Shown: piece after piece, positions 54,619-64,000 of the stretch
How positions within the stretch are numbered: the stretch's first letter is position 1
Layout of the letters: the number at the start of each line of letters is the position of its first letter
Source of the DNA: Pseudomonas mandelii
Lineage (GTDB): Bacteria > Pseudomonadota > Gammaproteobacteria > Pseudomonadales > Pseudomonadaceae
Reading direction: 5' to 3'
DNA length: 64,000 nucleotides
NCBI RefSeq assembly: GCF_900106065.1
Contig: NZ_LT629796.1
Coordinates: forward strand, 5,804,501-5,868,500
Program-made: the position numbers and the translations under genes
The notes under the pieces: generated by a model
Seen by the model: the letters and a program-made list of their open reading frames with translations, nothing else
Told to the model about the DNA's origin: nothing
Database searches by the model: none

Positions 54619-56394
54619 ATGAAGATGGCAATGAGCCCGGCCACCGCACCGTTATTCAAGGCACTGGGCGACTATAAGAGCATCCTGATCAGCGTCGGTT
54701 GTTTTACCGCGTTAATTAATGTGCTGATGCTGGTCCCGTCGATTTACATGCTCCAGGTCTACGACCGCGTGTTGTCTTCGCAAAACGAAACCACCCTGGC
54801 CATGTTGTCGCTGATGGTGGTCGGATTTTTCGCCTTCATCGGGTTGCTCGAGATCGTGCGCAGCTTCATCGTCATCCGCATCGGCAGCCAACTGGAGCGC
54901 CGTTTCAACCTGCGGGTGTATCAGGCCGCGTTCGAGCGCAACCTGCTCAAGGGCGAGGGCAACGCCGGTCAGTCCCTTGGCGATCTGACCCACATTCGCC
55001 AATTCGTCACCGGTCCTGCGCTGTTTGCCTTCTTCGACGCGCCGTGGTTTCCGGTCTACCTCTTCGTGATTTACCTGTTCAACGTCTGGCTCGGTGTGTT
55101 CGCGACCGTGGGCGCGCTGGTGCTCATCGGCCTCGCGTGTCTGAACGAAGCAATGACCAAAAAGCCCTTGGGCGAAGCCGCCGGGTTTTCCCAGAAGTCC
55201 AGCCAACTGGCCACCAGTCATCTGCACAATGCCGAAACCATCCAGGCGATGGGCATGCTCGGCGTGTTGCGCAAGCGCTGGTTCCAGGTGCATTCGCGTT
55301 TTCTCGGCCTGCAAAATCAGGCCAGCGACACCGGCGCCATCATCAGCTCCCTGAGCAAAACCTTGCGGCTGTGCCTGCAATCCCTGGTCCTGGGCCTCGG
55401 CGCGTTACTGGTGATCAAGGGCGATATGACCGCCGGAATGATGATCGCCGGCTCCATTCTGATGGGCCGCGTCCTGAGCCCCATCGATCAGCTGATCGCG
55501 GTGTGGAAACAGTGGAGCGGCGCCAAGCTCGCTTATCGTCGTCTTGATTCGCTGCTGCAAGCCTTTCCACCGAGTGACGAAGCCATGGCACTGCCGGCGC
55601 CGAAGGGGCAAATCACCTTCGAACAAGTCAGCGCCGGCCCTCCGGGGCAACGCGCGGCGACCCTGCACATGGTCAATTTCAGCCTGAGTGCCGGCGAAGT
55701 GTTGGGCGTACTCGGCGCCTCCGGCTCCGGCAAGTCGACCCTGGCCCGGGTGCTGGTTGGCGTCTGGCCAACCCTCGGCGGCACGGTGCGGCTTGATGGC
55801 GCGGACATCCATCGCTGGAACCGCGACGATCTGGGTCCCTACATCGGTTACTTGCCCCAGGACATCGAATTGTTCAGCGGCAGCATCGCGGAAAACATCG
55901 CCCGGTTTCGCGAAGCGGATCCGCAAAAAGTCGTCGAAGCGGCGCAACAGGCGGGCGTCCATGAACTGATCCTACGCATGCCGCAGGGCTACGACACGGT
56001 GCTGGGCGAGGACGGCAGTGGCTTGTCTGGCGGCCAGAAGCAACGGGTGGCGTTGGCCCGCGCGCTGTACGGCAAGCCAAGCCTGGTGGTGCTCGATGAA
56101 CCCAATTCCAACCTCGACACCGTGGGCGAAGCGGCGCTGGCCGGCGCCATCGCGCAAATGAAAGCTCAGCGCACGAGCGTGATTCTGGTGACCCATCGTT
56201 CCTCGGCGCTGGCTCAGGCTGACAAGTTGCTGGTGCTCAACGACGGTCGTTTACAGGCCTTTGGCCCCAGCCAGGAAGTGCTCAAGGCACTCTCCGGCGC
56301 CCAGGAACAGCAACGTGAAAAACCGGCGCAAGCACCGGGCGGGCTCAGCATGAGTCGCCAGTATCAGCCTACGACAAGGAATTCGGGTGTATGA
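54619..56394 (+). CDS. aprD: Type I secretion ATPase AprD
   Basis: 591 residues, inner-membrane ABC exporter for AprA. Membrane helices from about 22 to 285 (LISVGCFTALINVLMLVPSIYML first), then the ATPase domain with Walker A GASGSGKS (366-373), signature LSGGQKQR (from about 469) and Walker B LVVLDEPNSNLD. No peptidase or CLD domain at the N-terminus, as in the PrtD/HlyB-like protease exporters. AGGAAG lies before the ATG. The 173-base gap to aprI shows no strong terminator. Confidence 0.94.
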   Translation: MKMAMSPATAPLFKALGDYKSILISVGCFTALINVLMLVPSIYMLQVYDRVLSSQNETTLAMLSLMVVGFFAFIGLLEIVRSFIVIRIGSQLERRFNLRVYQAAFERNLLKGEGNAGQSLGDLTHIRQFVTGPALFAFFDAPWFPVYLFVIYLFNVWLGVFATVGALVLIGLACLNEAMTKKPLGEAAGFSQKSSQLATSHLHNAETIQAMGMLGVLRKRWFQVHSRFLGLQNQASDTGAIISSLSKTLRLCLQSLVLGLGALLVIKGDMTAGMMIAGSILMGRVLSPIDQLIAVWKQWSGAKLAYRRLDSLLQAFPPSDEAMALPAPKGQITFEQVSAGPPGQRAATLHMVNFSLSAGEVLGVLGASGSGKSTLARVLVGVWPTLGGTVRLDGADIHRWNRDDLGPYIGYLPQDIELFSGSIAENIARFREADPQKVVEAAQQAGVHELILRMPQGYDTVLGEDGSGLSGGQKQRVALARALYGKPSLVVLDEPNSNLDTVGEAALAGAIAQMKAQRTSVILVTHRSSALAQADKLLVLNDGRLQAFGPSQEVLKALSGAQEQQREKPAQAPGGLSMSRQYQPTTRNSGV

Positions 56395-57740
56395 CCAGCG
56401 CTCGCATGAACACTGAAAACGAAGCGACGATGGAACACGATTACATCGCCGAACGCCCTGAGCGTGATGCTCGTTTCTTCTCCCGCATGGGCTGGATTCT
56501 GGCGATCGTCGGTGCTGGCAGTTTCTTCACCTGGGCCAGCCTCGCGCCGCTTGACCAAGGAATCCCGGTGCAAGGCACGGTCGTGGTCTCGGGCAAGCGC
56601 AAAGCCGTGCAATCGATGAGCAACGGCGTGGTCAGCCGGATCCTGGTGAGCGAAGGCCAGGTGGTAAAGCAGGGCCAACCGCTGTTCCAGCTCGACCAGA
56701 CCCAGGTCGCGGCCGATGTGCAATCGCTGCAAGCGCAATACCGCATGGCCTGGGCCAGCCTGGCGCGTTGGCAGAGCGAGCGGGACAACCTCAAGCAGGT
56801 GAATTTCCCAGCGGAACTGAGCAACGATCCCGACCCACGCCTGGCGCTGGTCCTCGAAGGCCAGCGGCAATTGTTCAGCAGCCGCCGCGAAGCGTTTTCC
56901 CGCGAGCAGGCGGGTCTGCGCGCCAGCATCGAAGGCGCCAGCGCGCAATTGGCCGGCATGCGCCGAGCGCGTACCGACCTTTCGGCTCAGGCCAGCTCCT
57001 TGCAGCAACAACTGAGTAACCTTCAGCCCCTGGCAGACAACGGCTACATTCCGCGCAATCGCTTGATGGAGTTCCAGCGGCAGCTGTCGCAGGTGCAGCA
57101 GCAATTGGCGGAAAACAGCGGCGAAAGCGGCCGGGTCGAGCAGGGCATCCTCGAGTCGCGCCTGAAGCTGCAACAGCACATCGAGGAATACCAGAAAGAA
57201 GTCCGCACGCAACTGGCCGACGCGCAACTCAAAAGCGTGACCCTGGAAGAGCAGCTGACTTCCGCCGGGTTTGATCTGCAACACAGCGAGATCATCGCCA
57301 CCGCCGACGGCATCGCGGTCAACCTTGGAGTTCACACCGAAGGTGCGGTGGTCCGCCAGGGCGACACCTTGCTGGAGATCGTGCCGCAAGGCACCCGCCT
57401 GGAAGTGGAAGGGCACTTGCCGATCAACCTGATCGACAAGGTCGGCACCCACTTGCCGGTGGACATTCTGTTCACCGCGTTCAACCAGAGCCGTACACCG
57501 CGCGTACCCGGCGAAGTCAGCCTGATTTCCGCCGACCAGATGGTCGACGAGAAAACCGGCGCGCCGTACTACGTGCTGCGCAGCAGCGTCAGCGATCAGG
57601 CCATGGAAAAACTCAACGGGCTGGTGATCAAGCCCGGCATGCCGGCGGAAATGTTCGTGCGCACCGGTGAACGTTCACTCCTCAACTATTTGTTCAAACC
57701 GCTGCTCGACCGGGCAGGCTCCGCGTTGACCGAGGAATAA
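56391..57740 (+). CDS. aprE: Type I secretion membrane-fusion protein AprE
   Basis: 449 residues. Single membrane anchor at about 35-55 (GWILAIVGAGSFFTWASLAP), a lipoyl domain (VQGTVVVSGKRKAVQS, GVVSRILVSEGQVVKQG), a long coiled coil at about 120-290 and a second lipoyl/beta-barrel part (EIIATADGIAVNLGVHTEGAVV). Bridges AprD and AprF. The start overlaps the aprD stop as ATGA. Confidence 0.93.
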   Translation: MTSARMNTENEATMEHDYIAERPERDARFFSRMGWILAIVGAGSFFTWASLAPLDQGIPVQGTVVVSGKRKAVQSMSNGVVSRILVSEGQVVKQGQPLFQLDQTQVAADVQSLQAQYRMAWASLARWQSERDNLKQVNFPAELSNDPDPRLALVLEGQRQLFSSRREAFSREQAGLRASIEGASAQLAGMRRARTDLSAQASSLQQQLSNLQPLADNGYIPRNRLMEFQRQLSQVQQQLAENSGESGRVEQGILESRLKLQQHIEEYQKEVRTQLADAQLKSVTLEEQLTSAGFDLQHSEIIATADGIAVNLGVHTEGAVVRQGDTLLEIVPQGTRLEVEGHLPINLIDKVGTHLPVDILFTAFNQSRTPRVPGEVSLISADQMVDEKTGAPYYVLRSSVSDQAMEKLNGLVIKPGMPAEMFVRTGERSLLNYLFKPLLDRAGSALTEE

Positions 57741-57742
57741 GG

Positions 57743-59110
57743 ATGTTCGGCTGTATGAATAAGCTTTCAATGCTCACAGCCACCCTGGCGTTGCTGACGT
57801 GCAACGGTGCGATGGCCGCCATGGGGCCTTTCGATATCTACGAGCAAGCGTTGCGCAATGACCCGGTATTCCTTGGCGCCATGAAGGAACGCGATGCCGG
57901 CCTTGAAAACCGCATCATAGGCCGGGCCGGGTTGTTGCCCAGGCTCGGTTACACCTACAACAAGGGGCGCAACACCTCCAAGGTCACCCAAATCAATGAA
58001 GGTCGGCCGGACTTCACCGAGGACCGCAACTACGGCAGCTACGGCTCGAACCTGACCCTGCAACAGCCGTTGCTCGATTACGAAGCCTACGCGGGGTATC
58101 GCAAAGGCGTGGCGCAGTCGCTGTTTGCCGACGAAGCGTTCCGCGGCAAGAGCCAGGAATTGCTGGTTCGTGTGCTGGAAAACTACACCAATGCACTGTT
58201 CGCCCAGGATCAGATCGACATCGCGCTGGCGAAGAAGAAGGCCTTCGAACAACAATTCCAGCAGAACGAGCAGATGTTCCGCCAGGGCGAGGGCACGCGC
58301 ACCGATATTCTTGAGGCCGAGTCTCGCTACGAACTGGCGACCGCCGAGGAAATCGAGGCACGCAACGAGCAGGACGCGTCCTTGCGCGAACTGGGCGCGC
58401 TGATTGGCGTGCCGGCCGTCGACATCACCGATCTGGCGCCGCTGGACCAGAACTTCCAGACCTTCAGCCTGCTGCCGGCCAACTACGACACCTGGCACGA
58501 GATGGCCGTGGCCAACAACCCGAACCTGGCCTCCCAGCGTCAGGCGGTGGAAGTCGCGCGGTATGAAGTCGAACGCAACCGCGCCGGACACCTGCCGAAA
58601 GTCAGTGCCTACGCTTCGGTGCGCCAGAACGAATCGGAAAGCGGCAATACCTACAACCAGCGTTACGACACCAACACCATCGGCATTGAAGTCAGCGTGC
58701 CGTTGTACGCCGGCGGCGGGGTGTCGGCGTCGACCCGTCAGGCCAGCCGCACCATGGAACAGGCCGAGTACGAACTCGATGGCAAGACCCGGGAAACCCT
58801 GATCGAGCTGCGTCGGCAATTTAGTGCCTGCCTGTCGGGGGTGAACAAGTTGCGCGCTTATCAGAAAGCCCTGAAATCGGCGGAAGCGCTGGTGGTTTCG
58901 ACCAAGCAAAGCATCCTGGGCGGTGAGCGGGTGAACCTGGATGCGTTGAATGCCGAACAACAACTATTTACCACCCGCCGGGATTTGGCTCAGGCAAGGT
59001 ACGACTACCTGATGGCCTGGACCAAGTTGCATTACTACGCCGGGACCTTGAATGAGCAGGATCTGGCCAAGGTGGACGAGGCATTCGGTCAAGGCCCGAG
59101 ATCTCAATGA
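57743..59110 (+). CDS. aprF: Outer-membrane TolC-like channel AprF
   Basis: 455 residues. Sec signal ends NGAMA. Two TolC repeats with long helices (NALFAQDQIDIALAKKKAFEQQF; GTRTDILEAESRYELA) and beta-strand segments (YGSNLTLQQPLLDYEA). GAGGA lies six bases before the ATG, two bases after the aprE stop. Completes the AprDEF exporter; substrates in related strains also include the lipase normally encoded just after prtB. Confidence 0.93.
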   Translation: MFGCMNKLSMLTATLALLTCNGAMAAMGPFDIYEQALRNDPVFLGAMKERDAGLENRIIGRAGLLPRLGYTYNKGRNTSKVTQINEGRPDFTEDRNYGSYGSNLTLQQPLLDYEAYAGYRKGVAQSLFADEAFRGKSQELLVRVLENYTNALFAQDQIDIALAKKKAFEQQFQQNEQMFRQGEGTRTDILEAESRYELATAEEIEARNEQDASLRELGALIGVPAVDITDLAPLDQNFQTFSLLPANYDTWHEMAVANNPNLASQRQAVEVARYEVERNRAGHLPKVSAYASVRQNESESGNTYNQRYDTNTIGIEVSVPLYAGGGVSASTRQASRTMEQAEYELDGKTRETLIELRRQFSACLSGVNKLRAYQKALKSAEALVVSTKQSILGGERVNLDALNAEQQLFTTRRDLAQARYDYLMAWTKLHYYAGTLNEQDLAKVDEAFGQGPRSQ

Positions 59111-59182
59111 TTTGAGCTGTTGCGTTGCAGCCCCTAGTGGGCAACCAGAATTCTAAAAACGCCAAAAAAGCGAGAAGTTGAC

Positions 59183-62140
59183 ATGGACGTACAGATCAAG
59201 CCGATGTCGGTCGGCACGTTATTGCTCTGGATTTCAGTAGCGCCAGGCTCGGCCCAGGCGCTTTATCAGGAAAACGGCACCCTGGGCGATGCGGCCAGTT
59301 GGCGCTCGGTGGAATTTCAGCGGGACTGGGGACTGGCCCGCATGCAGGCCGCCCAGGCCTACGCCGCCGGCATCACCGGCAAGGGTGTGAAAATCGGCGA
59401 ACTCGATTCAGGCTTCGATGCAGCCCATCCCGAATTCGCCACCGACCGTTACCACGCGGTACTGGCCAGCGGCAGCTACGTCGACGGCTCACTGTTCAAT
59501 GTCGACGGCACCCTCAACGCCAACAACGACTCCCACGGCACCCATGTCGCCGGCACCATTGGCGCCTCCCGCGATGGCACCGGCATGCACGGTGTGGCGT
59601 ACAACGCGCAGGTCTACGTCGGCAATACCAACAAGAACGACAGTTTTCTGTTCGGCCCCAATCCGGATCCGCGCTACTTCAAAGCAGTCTATAACGCCTT
59701 GGCCGACGCCGGTGTGCGGGCGATCAATAACAGTTGGGGCAGCCAGCCACCGGACGTCAGCTATCGCACCCTCGACGATCTGCACGCCGCCTACGCCCAG
59801 CACTGGAACAAAGGCACCTGGCTCGATGCGGCGGCTGACGTTTCCCGTCGCGGTGTGATCAATGTGTTCAGCGCCGGCAACAGCGGTTACCCCAATGCCA
59901 GCGTGCGTTCGGCCTTGCCTTACTTCCAGCCGGACCTGGAAGGCCACTGGCTGGCGGTGTCGGGGTTGGATCAAAGTAACCAGCAAAAGTACAACCAGTG
60001 CGGAATCGCCAAGTATTGGTGCATCACCACCCCCGGTGCGAAGATCGACAGCACCATTCCCGACGCCGGTTATGCGATCAAGTCCGGCACGTCCATGTCC
60101 GCGCCGCATGCTACCGGCGCGCTGGCGCTGGTGATGGAACGCTATCCGTACATGACCAACCAGCAGGCGCTGGAAACCCTGTTGACCACCGCCACCCAAC
60201 TAGACGGTTCCGTCACCCAGGCGCCCAATACCCGCGTCGGCTGGGGCGTGGCCAACCTCGAACGGGCGATGCGCGGGCCGGGGCAATTGCTCGGGCGCTT
60301 CGACGCCAATCTGGGGGCAGGGCAGAGCGATGTCTGGAGCAACGACATCTCGGACAACGCGCTGATCCAGCGGCAGAGTGAAGACGCGGCCGAACGCAGT
60401 GCCTGGCAACAGACGTTGAGGACCAAGGGCTGGGAGAATGGCGTACCGGCCGGTGCCAGTCAGCAGGATCAGACGGATTACACCGTCGGCATGGCCCGCG
60501 ATCTTGCCGCCACCACTCGGGTCTACGAAGGAAGCCTGATCAAGTCAGGAGCCGGACGCTTGATGCTGACCGGTGACAATAGCTATCGCGGGCCAACCAC
60601 GGTCAATGGCGGCCTGCTGTCGGTCAACGGTTCGTTGGCATCCAGTGTGACCGTCAATGACGGGGGCACGCTGGGCGGTTCAGGACGAGTCGGGGATCTG
60701 ACGGCCAATCGCGGCGCTACCGTCGCGCCGGGCAATTCCATTGGCACCTTGCAGGTCGCCGGCGACGTCACGTTTGCACCCGGCTCGACTTACGCGGTGG
60801 AGCTGTCGCCGACCGACAGCGACCGGATCGTTGCGAGCGGCACGGCCACGGTCAGCGGTGCGATGGTCAGCCTGTCACTGGAAAACAGCCCGACCTTGCT
60901 CAGCACTCAACAAGTGCAAAGCCTGCTCGGTCAGCAATACAACATCCTGCAAGCGGCCGGCGGCATTCAAGGTCAGTTCGGTGCGGTGTTGCCCAACTAT
61001 CTGTTCATCGGCGGCAGCCTCGATTACGCCACCACCGGTATTCAACTGAGCGTGGAGCGTAACGACACGACGTTCGCCAGCGTCGGCCAGACGCCGAACC
61101 AGCGCGCCGTCGCTTCCGCGGTGGAAGGGCTTGGGGCGGGGAATGCGGTGTACGAAAGCCTGTTGCTGTCGCCCACCGCGACGTCCGCACAGCAGGCGTT
61201 CCAGCAGTTGTCGGGGGAAATCTACCCGGCGTTGGGTTCGATGCTGATCAACGACAGTCGATACCTGCGCGATGCGATCGGTGAGCGACTGGTTGACGCC
61301 AAAGGCGCGCAAAGCAATGGCTGGATCAAGGCGCTTGAGGCCTGGGGCAAGACCGATGACCGCCATGACACCGCCGGTTACACCACCTCGATCGGCGGCT
61401 TGCTTGCCGGTGTCGATGGCGCGATCGACGAGCAAACCCGGATAGGCCTGGTCACGGGTTACAGCGACAGTTCGGTGAGCATGGGCTCGGGCACGCATTC
61501 ATCGGCCAAGGTCGACAGCTATCACTTGGGTGCATACGCCGGCCGCGAAGTCGGTGCCTGGCGCCTGAGTGCCGGCGGTGCCTACAGCTGGCATCGTGCC
61601 GACGTGAAACGTGACCTGCAATACGGCGACGTCAGCGCGAAGCAGAAAGCCAAGTTCGACGCCGGCACCACTCAAGTGTTCGGTGAAGCGGCGTATCGCC
61701 TGAATCTGCAACCGCTCGCGCTCGAACCCTTCGCCAACCTGGCCTACGTGCACCTCGACACCGAGGGTTTCACCGAGAAAGGTGATGGCGCCGCACTGAA
61801 AAGCACCGGCGACACGCGGGATGCGGTGCTCAGCACCTTGGGCGTGCGCGCATTGAAAACGGTGAACCTGTCCGGCCAGCAGCAACTAGACCTGAGCGGC
61901 AGTCTCGGCTGGCAGCACAACCTGAGTAATACCGATGCTGAAGAACATCTGGCATTTGCCAGCGGCAGCACGGCGTTCTCGGTGGAAGGGGCGCCAATGG
62001 TGCGTGACGCGGCACTGGTAGGCGCGCATGCCAGCCTGGCCCTGAGCCGGGACATTCGCGTGAACCTCGATTACACCGGCCAACTGGCCAGCCGCGAGAA
62101 GAGCCATGGCGTAGGGCTGAGCCTCAATTGGCAGTTTTAA
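59183..62140 (+). CDS. prtA: Subtilisin-like serine protease autotransporter (PrtA)
   Basis: 985 residues. Signal sequence, then a subtilase domain with Asp75 (IGELDSG), His118 (DSHGTHVAG) and Ser304 (GTSMSAPHATG). A passenger-associated transport repeat near 465 (LMLTGDNSYRGPTTVNGG) precedes the autotransporter beta-barrel from about 700, which ends in the outer-membrane signature ...LNWQF. It is the sixth gene of the apr operon and resembles Serratia serine-protease autotransporters. Whether the passenger is cleaved off cannot be seen. The symbol follows its position in the aprA-lipA operon of fluorescens strains. Confidence 0.9.
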   Translation: MDVQIKPMSVGTLLLWISVAPGSAQALYQENGTLGDAASWRSVEFQRDWGLARMQAAQAYAAGITGKGVKIGELDSGFDAAHPEFATDRYHAVLASGSYVDGSLFNVDGTLNANNDSHGTHVAGTIGASRDGTGMHGVAYNAQVYVGNTNKNDSFLFGPNPDPRYFKAVYNALADAGVRAINNSWGSQPPDVSYRTLDDLHAAYAQHWNKGTWLDAAADVSRRGVINVFSAGNSGYPNASVRSALPYFQPDLEGHWLAVSGLDQSNQQKYNQCGIAKYWCITTPGAKIDSTIPDAGYAIKSGTSMSAPHATGALALVMERYPYMTNQQALETLLTTATQLDGSVTQAPNTRVGWGVANLERAMRGPGQLLGRFDANLGAGQSDVWSNDISDNALIQRQSEDAAERSAWQQTLRTKGWENGVPAGASQQDQTDYTVGMARDLAATTRVYEGSLIKSGAGRLMLTGDNSYRGPTTVNGGLLSVNGSLASSVTVNDGGTLGGSGRVGDLTANRGATVAPGNSIGTLQVAGDVTFAPGSTYAVELSPTDSDRIVASGTATVSGAMVSLSLENSPTLLSTQQVQSLLGQQYNILQAAGGIQGQFGAVLPNYLFIGGSLDYATTGIQLSVERNDTTFASVGQTPNQRAVASAVEGLGAGNAVYESLLLSPTATSAQQAFQQLSGEIYPALGSMLINDSRYLRDAIGERLVDAKGAQSNGWIKALEAWGKTDDRHDTAGYTTSIGGLLAGVDGAIDEQTRIGLVTGYSDSSVSMGSGTHSSAKVDSYHLGAYAGREVGAWRLSAGGAYSWHRADVKRDLQYGDVSAKQKAKFDAGTTQVFGEAAYRLNLQPLALEPFANLAYVHLDTEGFTEKGDGAALKSTGDTRDAVLSTLGVRALKTVNLSGQQQLDLSGSLGWQHNLSNTDAEEHLAFASGSTAFSVEGAPMVRDAALVGAHASLALSRDIRVNLDYTGQLASREKSHGVGLSLNWQF

Positions 62141-62172
62141 AAACACGAACAAAAAACGTGGCAAACATTAAA

Positions 62173-62323
62173 TGTGGCGAGGGAGCTTGCTCCCGCTGGG
62201 TGGCGAAGCCGCCCCGAAACTGGCAGCGGTGATTTGGCAGACAAAACGCATCAGCCGGGCTCGCGACTGCTGCGCAGCCGAACGGGACGATGCGGCGTTC
62301 CGACAAGCCCCCTCGCCACAGGG
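62173..62323. repeat. REPIN between prtA and prtB
   Basis: TGTGGCGAGGGAGCTTGCTC at 62173 is mirrored by a degenerate GCCCCCTCGCCACAGGG ending at 62323. It is the same subfamily as the one at 7029. It separates the two autotransporter genes. Confidence 0.82.
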
Positions 62324-62355
62324 ATTTTGGCAAGACAACTAAGGATGGTCACTGT

Positions 62356-64000
62356 ATGAAAGTTAAGAACAACAACTTATTCGCCTTGAAAGCACTCAAC
62401 CGAGCCCTGCTTTGTGCACTGGCTTCAGTAGGCACCGCACAAGCGGTGCCCTACGTGGAAAGCGGCAAAGCAGGCGATCCCAACAGTTGGCGTAGCGCTG
62501 AGTTCAACGCTGACTGGGGCCTGGGCGGCATCAATGCCCAGGATGCCTACGCCGCCGGTTACAGCGGCAAAGGCGTGAAACTGGGGATCTTCGATCAACC
62601 GGTTTACGCCCAGCATCCGGAGTTTTCCGGTGCCAACAAGGTCGTCACTCTGGTCACCCGCGGCATCCGCGAATACACCGACCCGTACATCCCGGTCAAA
62701 GCCGGCGATGCGTTTGTGTATGACGGTTCGCCCTCGGTCGGCTACGACGGCAAGCTCGGCTCCCACGGCACTCACGTCGGCGGGATCGCGGCGGGCAGCC
62801 GTGACGGCAATCCAATGCACGGCGTGGCGTACAACGCGCAAATCATCAGTGCCGACAACGGCGACCCGGGCCCCGAAGACGGGATCATCCTCGGCAACGA
62901 CGGCGCGGTGTACAAGGCCGGTTGGGATGCATTGATCGCCAGCGGGGCGCGGATCATCAACAACAGCTGGGGCATCGGCATCACCGATCGCTTCGACCTG
63001 GGCGGCCGCGACCCGGCGTATCCGCACTTCACCGTGCAGGACGCGCAACTGCAATTCAATCAGATCCAACCCATCCTCGGCACGCGCCAGGGCGGTGCCT
63101 ATGACGGTGCCATCGCGGCCGCTCGCAGCGGCATCGTGACGATCTTCGCCGCCGGCAACGACTACAACCTCAACAACCCGGATGCCATTGCAGGCCTCGG
63201 TTATTTCGTCCCCGAAATCGCACCGAACTGGATGACCGTCGCGGCCTTGCAGAAGAACCCGGACCTCAACAGCCCGGACCTCTACAACATCAGCACCTTC
63301 TCGTCGCGTTGCGGCTACACCGCGAGTTTCTGCGTGTCGGCACCGGGCAGCAAGATCTTCAGCGCAGTCATCGGCGGCACCAATGCCGATAACATGACCA
63401 TCGGCTACGCCAACAAAAACGGCACCTCCATGGCGGCGCCGCACGTCGCGGGCGCGGTGGCGGTGCTGATGGAACGCTTCCCGTACATGACTGGCGCCCA
63501 GGTTGCCAGCGTGCTGCGCACCACGGCCACCGACATGGGCGCACCGGGTGTCGACGCGCTGTATGGCTGGGGCATGATCAACCTGCGCAAAGGCATCGAT
63601 GGCCCGGCGATGTTGGTCACCGAGCAAGACATACCCGAGGAGTTCCGCATCCAGGGCGCCTACGGCTCCAGCCAGTTTGTCGCGGACTTGCCCGGCATCG
63701 GCGCGATTATCGATGCGGGCAAACCGACCGAGCGCGTCTGTAATGACGTGCAGTGTGGCCGGGACGTCTGGCGCAACGACATTTCCGGCCACGGCGGCCT
63801 GACCAAGCAGGGCATCGGCACGCTGGTGCTGACCGGCGCTAACACTTACGCCGGCCCGACGCTGGTCAATCAGGGGCGATTGGCGATCAACGGCTCGCTG
63901 CTCTCGGCGGTCACCGTCAACGACAGCGGGATCCTCGGCGGTAACGGCCGCATCGGCGCATTGACCGCGAAAAGCGGCGGCACCGTGGCCCCCGGCAATT
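62356..64000 (+). CDS. prtB: Second subtilisin-like autotransporter (PrtB), C-terminus outside the window
   Basis: 548 residues are visible. Signal peptide ends VGTAQA. Subtilase catalytic Asp80 (LGIFDQ), His137 (GSHGTHVGG) and Ser358 (GTSMAAPHVAG), then the start of a passenger repeat (TLVLTGANTYAGPTLVNQG). The beta-barrel should lie beyond 64000. AAGGA precedes the ATG at 62356. It is a paralogue of prtA, with different surroundings of the catalytic Asp. In related strains lipA follows. Confidence 0.9.
   Translation, partial: MKVKNNNLFALKALNRALLCALASVGTAQAVPYVESGKAGDPNSWRSAEFNADWGLGGINAQDAYAAGYSGKGVKLGIFDQPVYAQHPEFSGANKVVTLVTRGIREYTDPYIPVKAGDAFVYDGSPSVGYDGKLGSHGTHVGGIAAGSRDGNPMHGVAYNAQIISADNGDPGPEDGIILGNDGAVYKAGWDALIASGARIINNSWGIGITDRFDLGGRDPAYPHFTVQDAQLQFNQIQPILGTRQGGAYDGAIAAARSGIVTIFAAGNDYNLNNPDAIAGLGYFVPEIAPNWMTVAALQKNPDLNSPDLYNISTFSSRCGYTASFCVSAPGSKIFSAVIGGTNADNMTIGYANKNGTSMAAPHVAGAVAVLMERFPYMTGAQVASVLRTTATDMGAPGVDALYGWGMINLRKGIDGPAMLVTEQDIPEEFRIQGAYGSSQFVADLPGIGAIIDAGKPTERVCNDVQCGRDVWRNDISGHGGLTKQGIGTLVLTGANTYAGPTLVNQGRLAINGSLLSAVTVNDSGILGGNGRIGALTAKSGGTVAPGN

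Noticed and set aside
62425..63792. Minus-strand open frame of 455 codons opposite prtB
   Set aside because: Shadow of the subtilase domain; no start signal.

Overview
The window is chromosomal DNA from a Pseudomonas of the fluorescens group. The evidence is the gene orders: a complete mannitol/arabitol operon (mtlR-EFGKDYZ), a mexT-mexEF-oprN efflux locus with divergent mexS, and the secreted-protease operon aprA-aprI-aprDEF followed by two autotransporter proteases. The GTGGGAG(C)-type REP/REPIN palindromes in the spacers fit the same group. I see no tRNA, rRNA, CRISPR array or prophage.

Layout. 1-9.7 kb: polyol uptake and catabolism on the minus strand, with the last gene (mtlZ) cut by the window edge. 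9.8-13.2 kb: two tandem PI-PLC-like proteins and a glycosyltransferase. 13.5-23.9 kb: a dense signalling island with a three-receiver hybrid kinase, stand-alone CheR and CheB domains, a receiver-kinase, two single-domain receivers, a further hybrid kinase and a two-domain KaiC-like ATPase. 24-28.5 kb: a membrane-anchored HEAT/TPR protein and a FUSC/DUF1656/HlyD aromatic-type efflux set. 28.6-37.1 kb: oprN, mexF, mexE, mexT and divergent mexS, with candidate MexT boxes before mexE and mexS. 37.1-40.6 kb: an AT-rich gap, an unrecognised 493-residue protein and a MocR-type regulator. 40.7-42.3 kb: pgm. 42.5-43.8 kb: an intact IS3-family element with a 3-bp target duplication. 43.8-48.7 kb: pirin, a UvrD-like helicase, a DUF1652 protein and an NTF2-AraC fusion regulator. 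48.7-51.7 kb: an amine oxidase, a cupin and a putrescine-type binding protein. 51.8-64 kb: a small unknown protein, then the apr/prt exoprotease operon, running off the right edge.

How the parts work together. MtlEFGK imports polyols, MtlD oxidises them, and MtlY and MtlZ phosphorylate the ketoses. A sigma70-like promoter with upstream direct repeats and a Crc-type A-rich motif in the leader fit MtlR activation and catabolite control. MexS and MexT control the efflux pump. The AprDEF type I exporter secretes AprA, AprI inhibits AprA in the periplasm, and a perfect RsmA/RsmE-type site at the aprA start links the operon to Gac/Rsm control.

The least explained unit is the 13.5-23.9 kb signalling island. 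It encodes methyltransferase and methylesterase domains without any chemoreceptor, CheA or CheW nearby, together with phosphorelay kinases and a KaiC-like ATPase whose usual Ser-Thr phosphosite pair appears to be Thr-Tyr.
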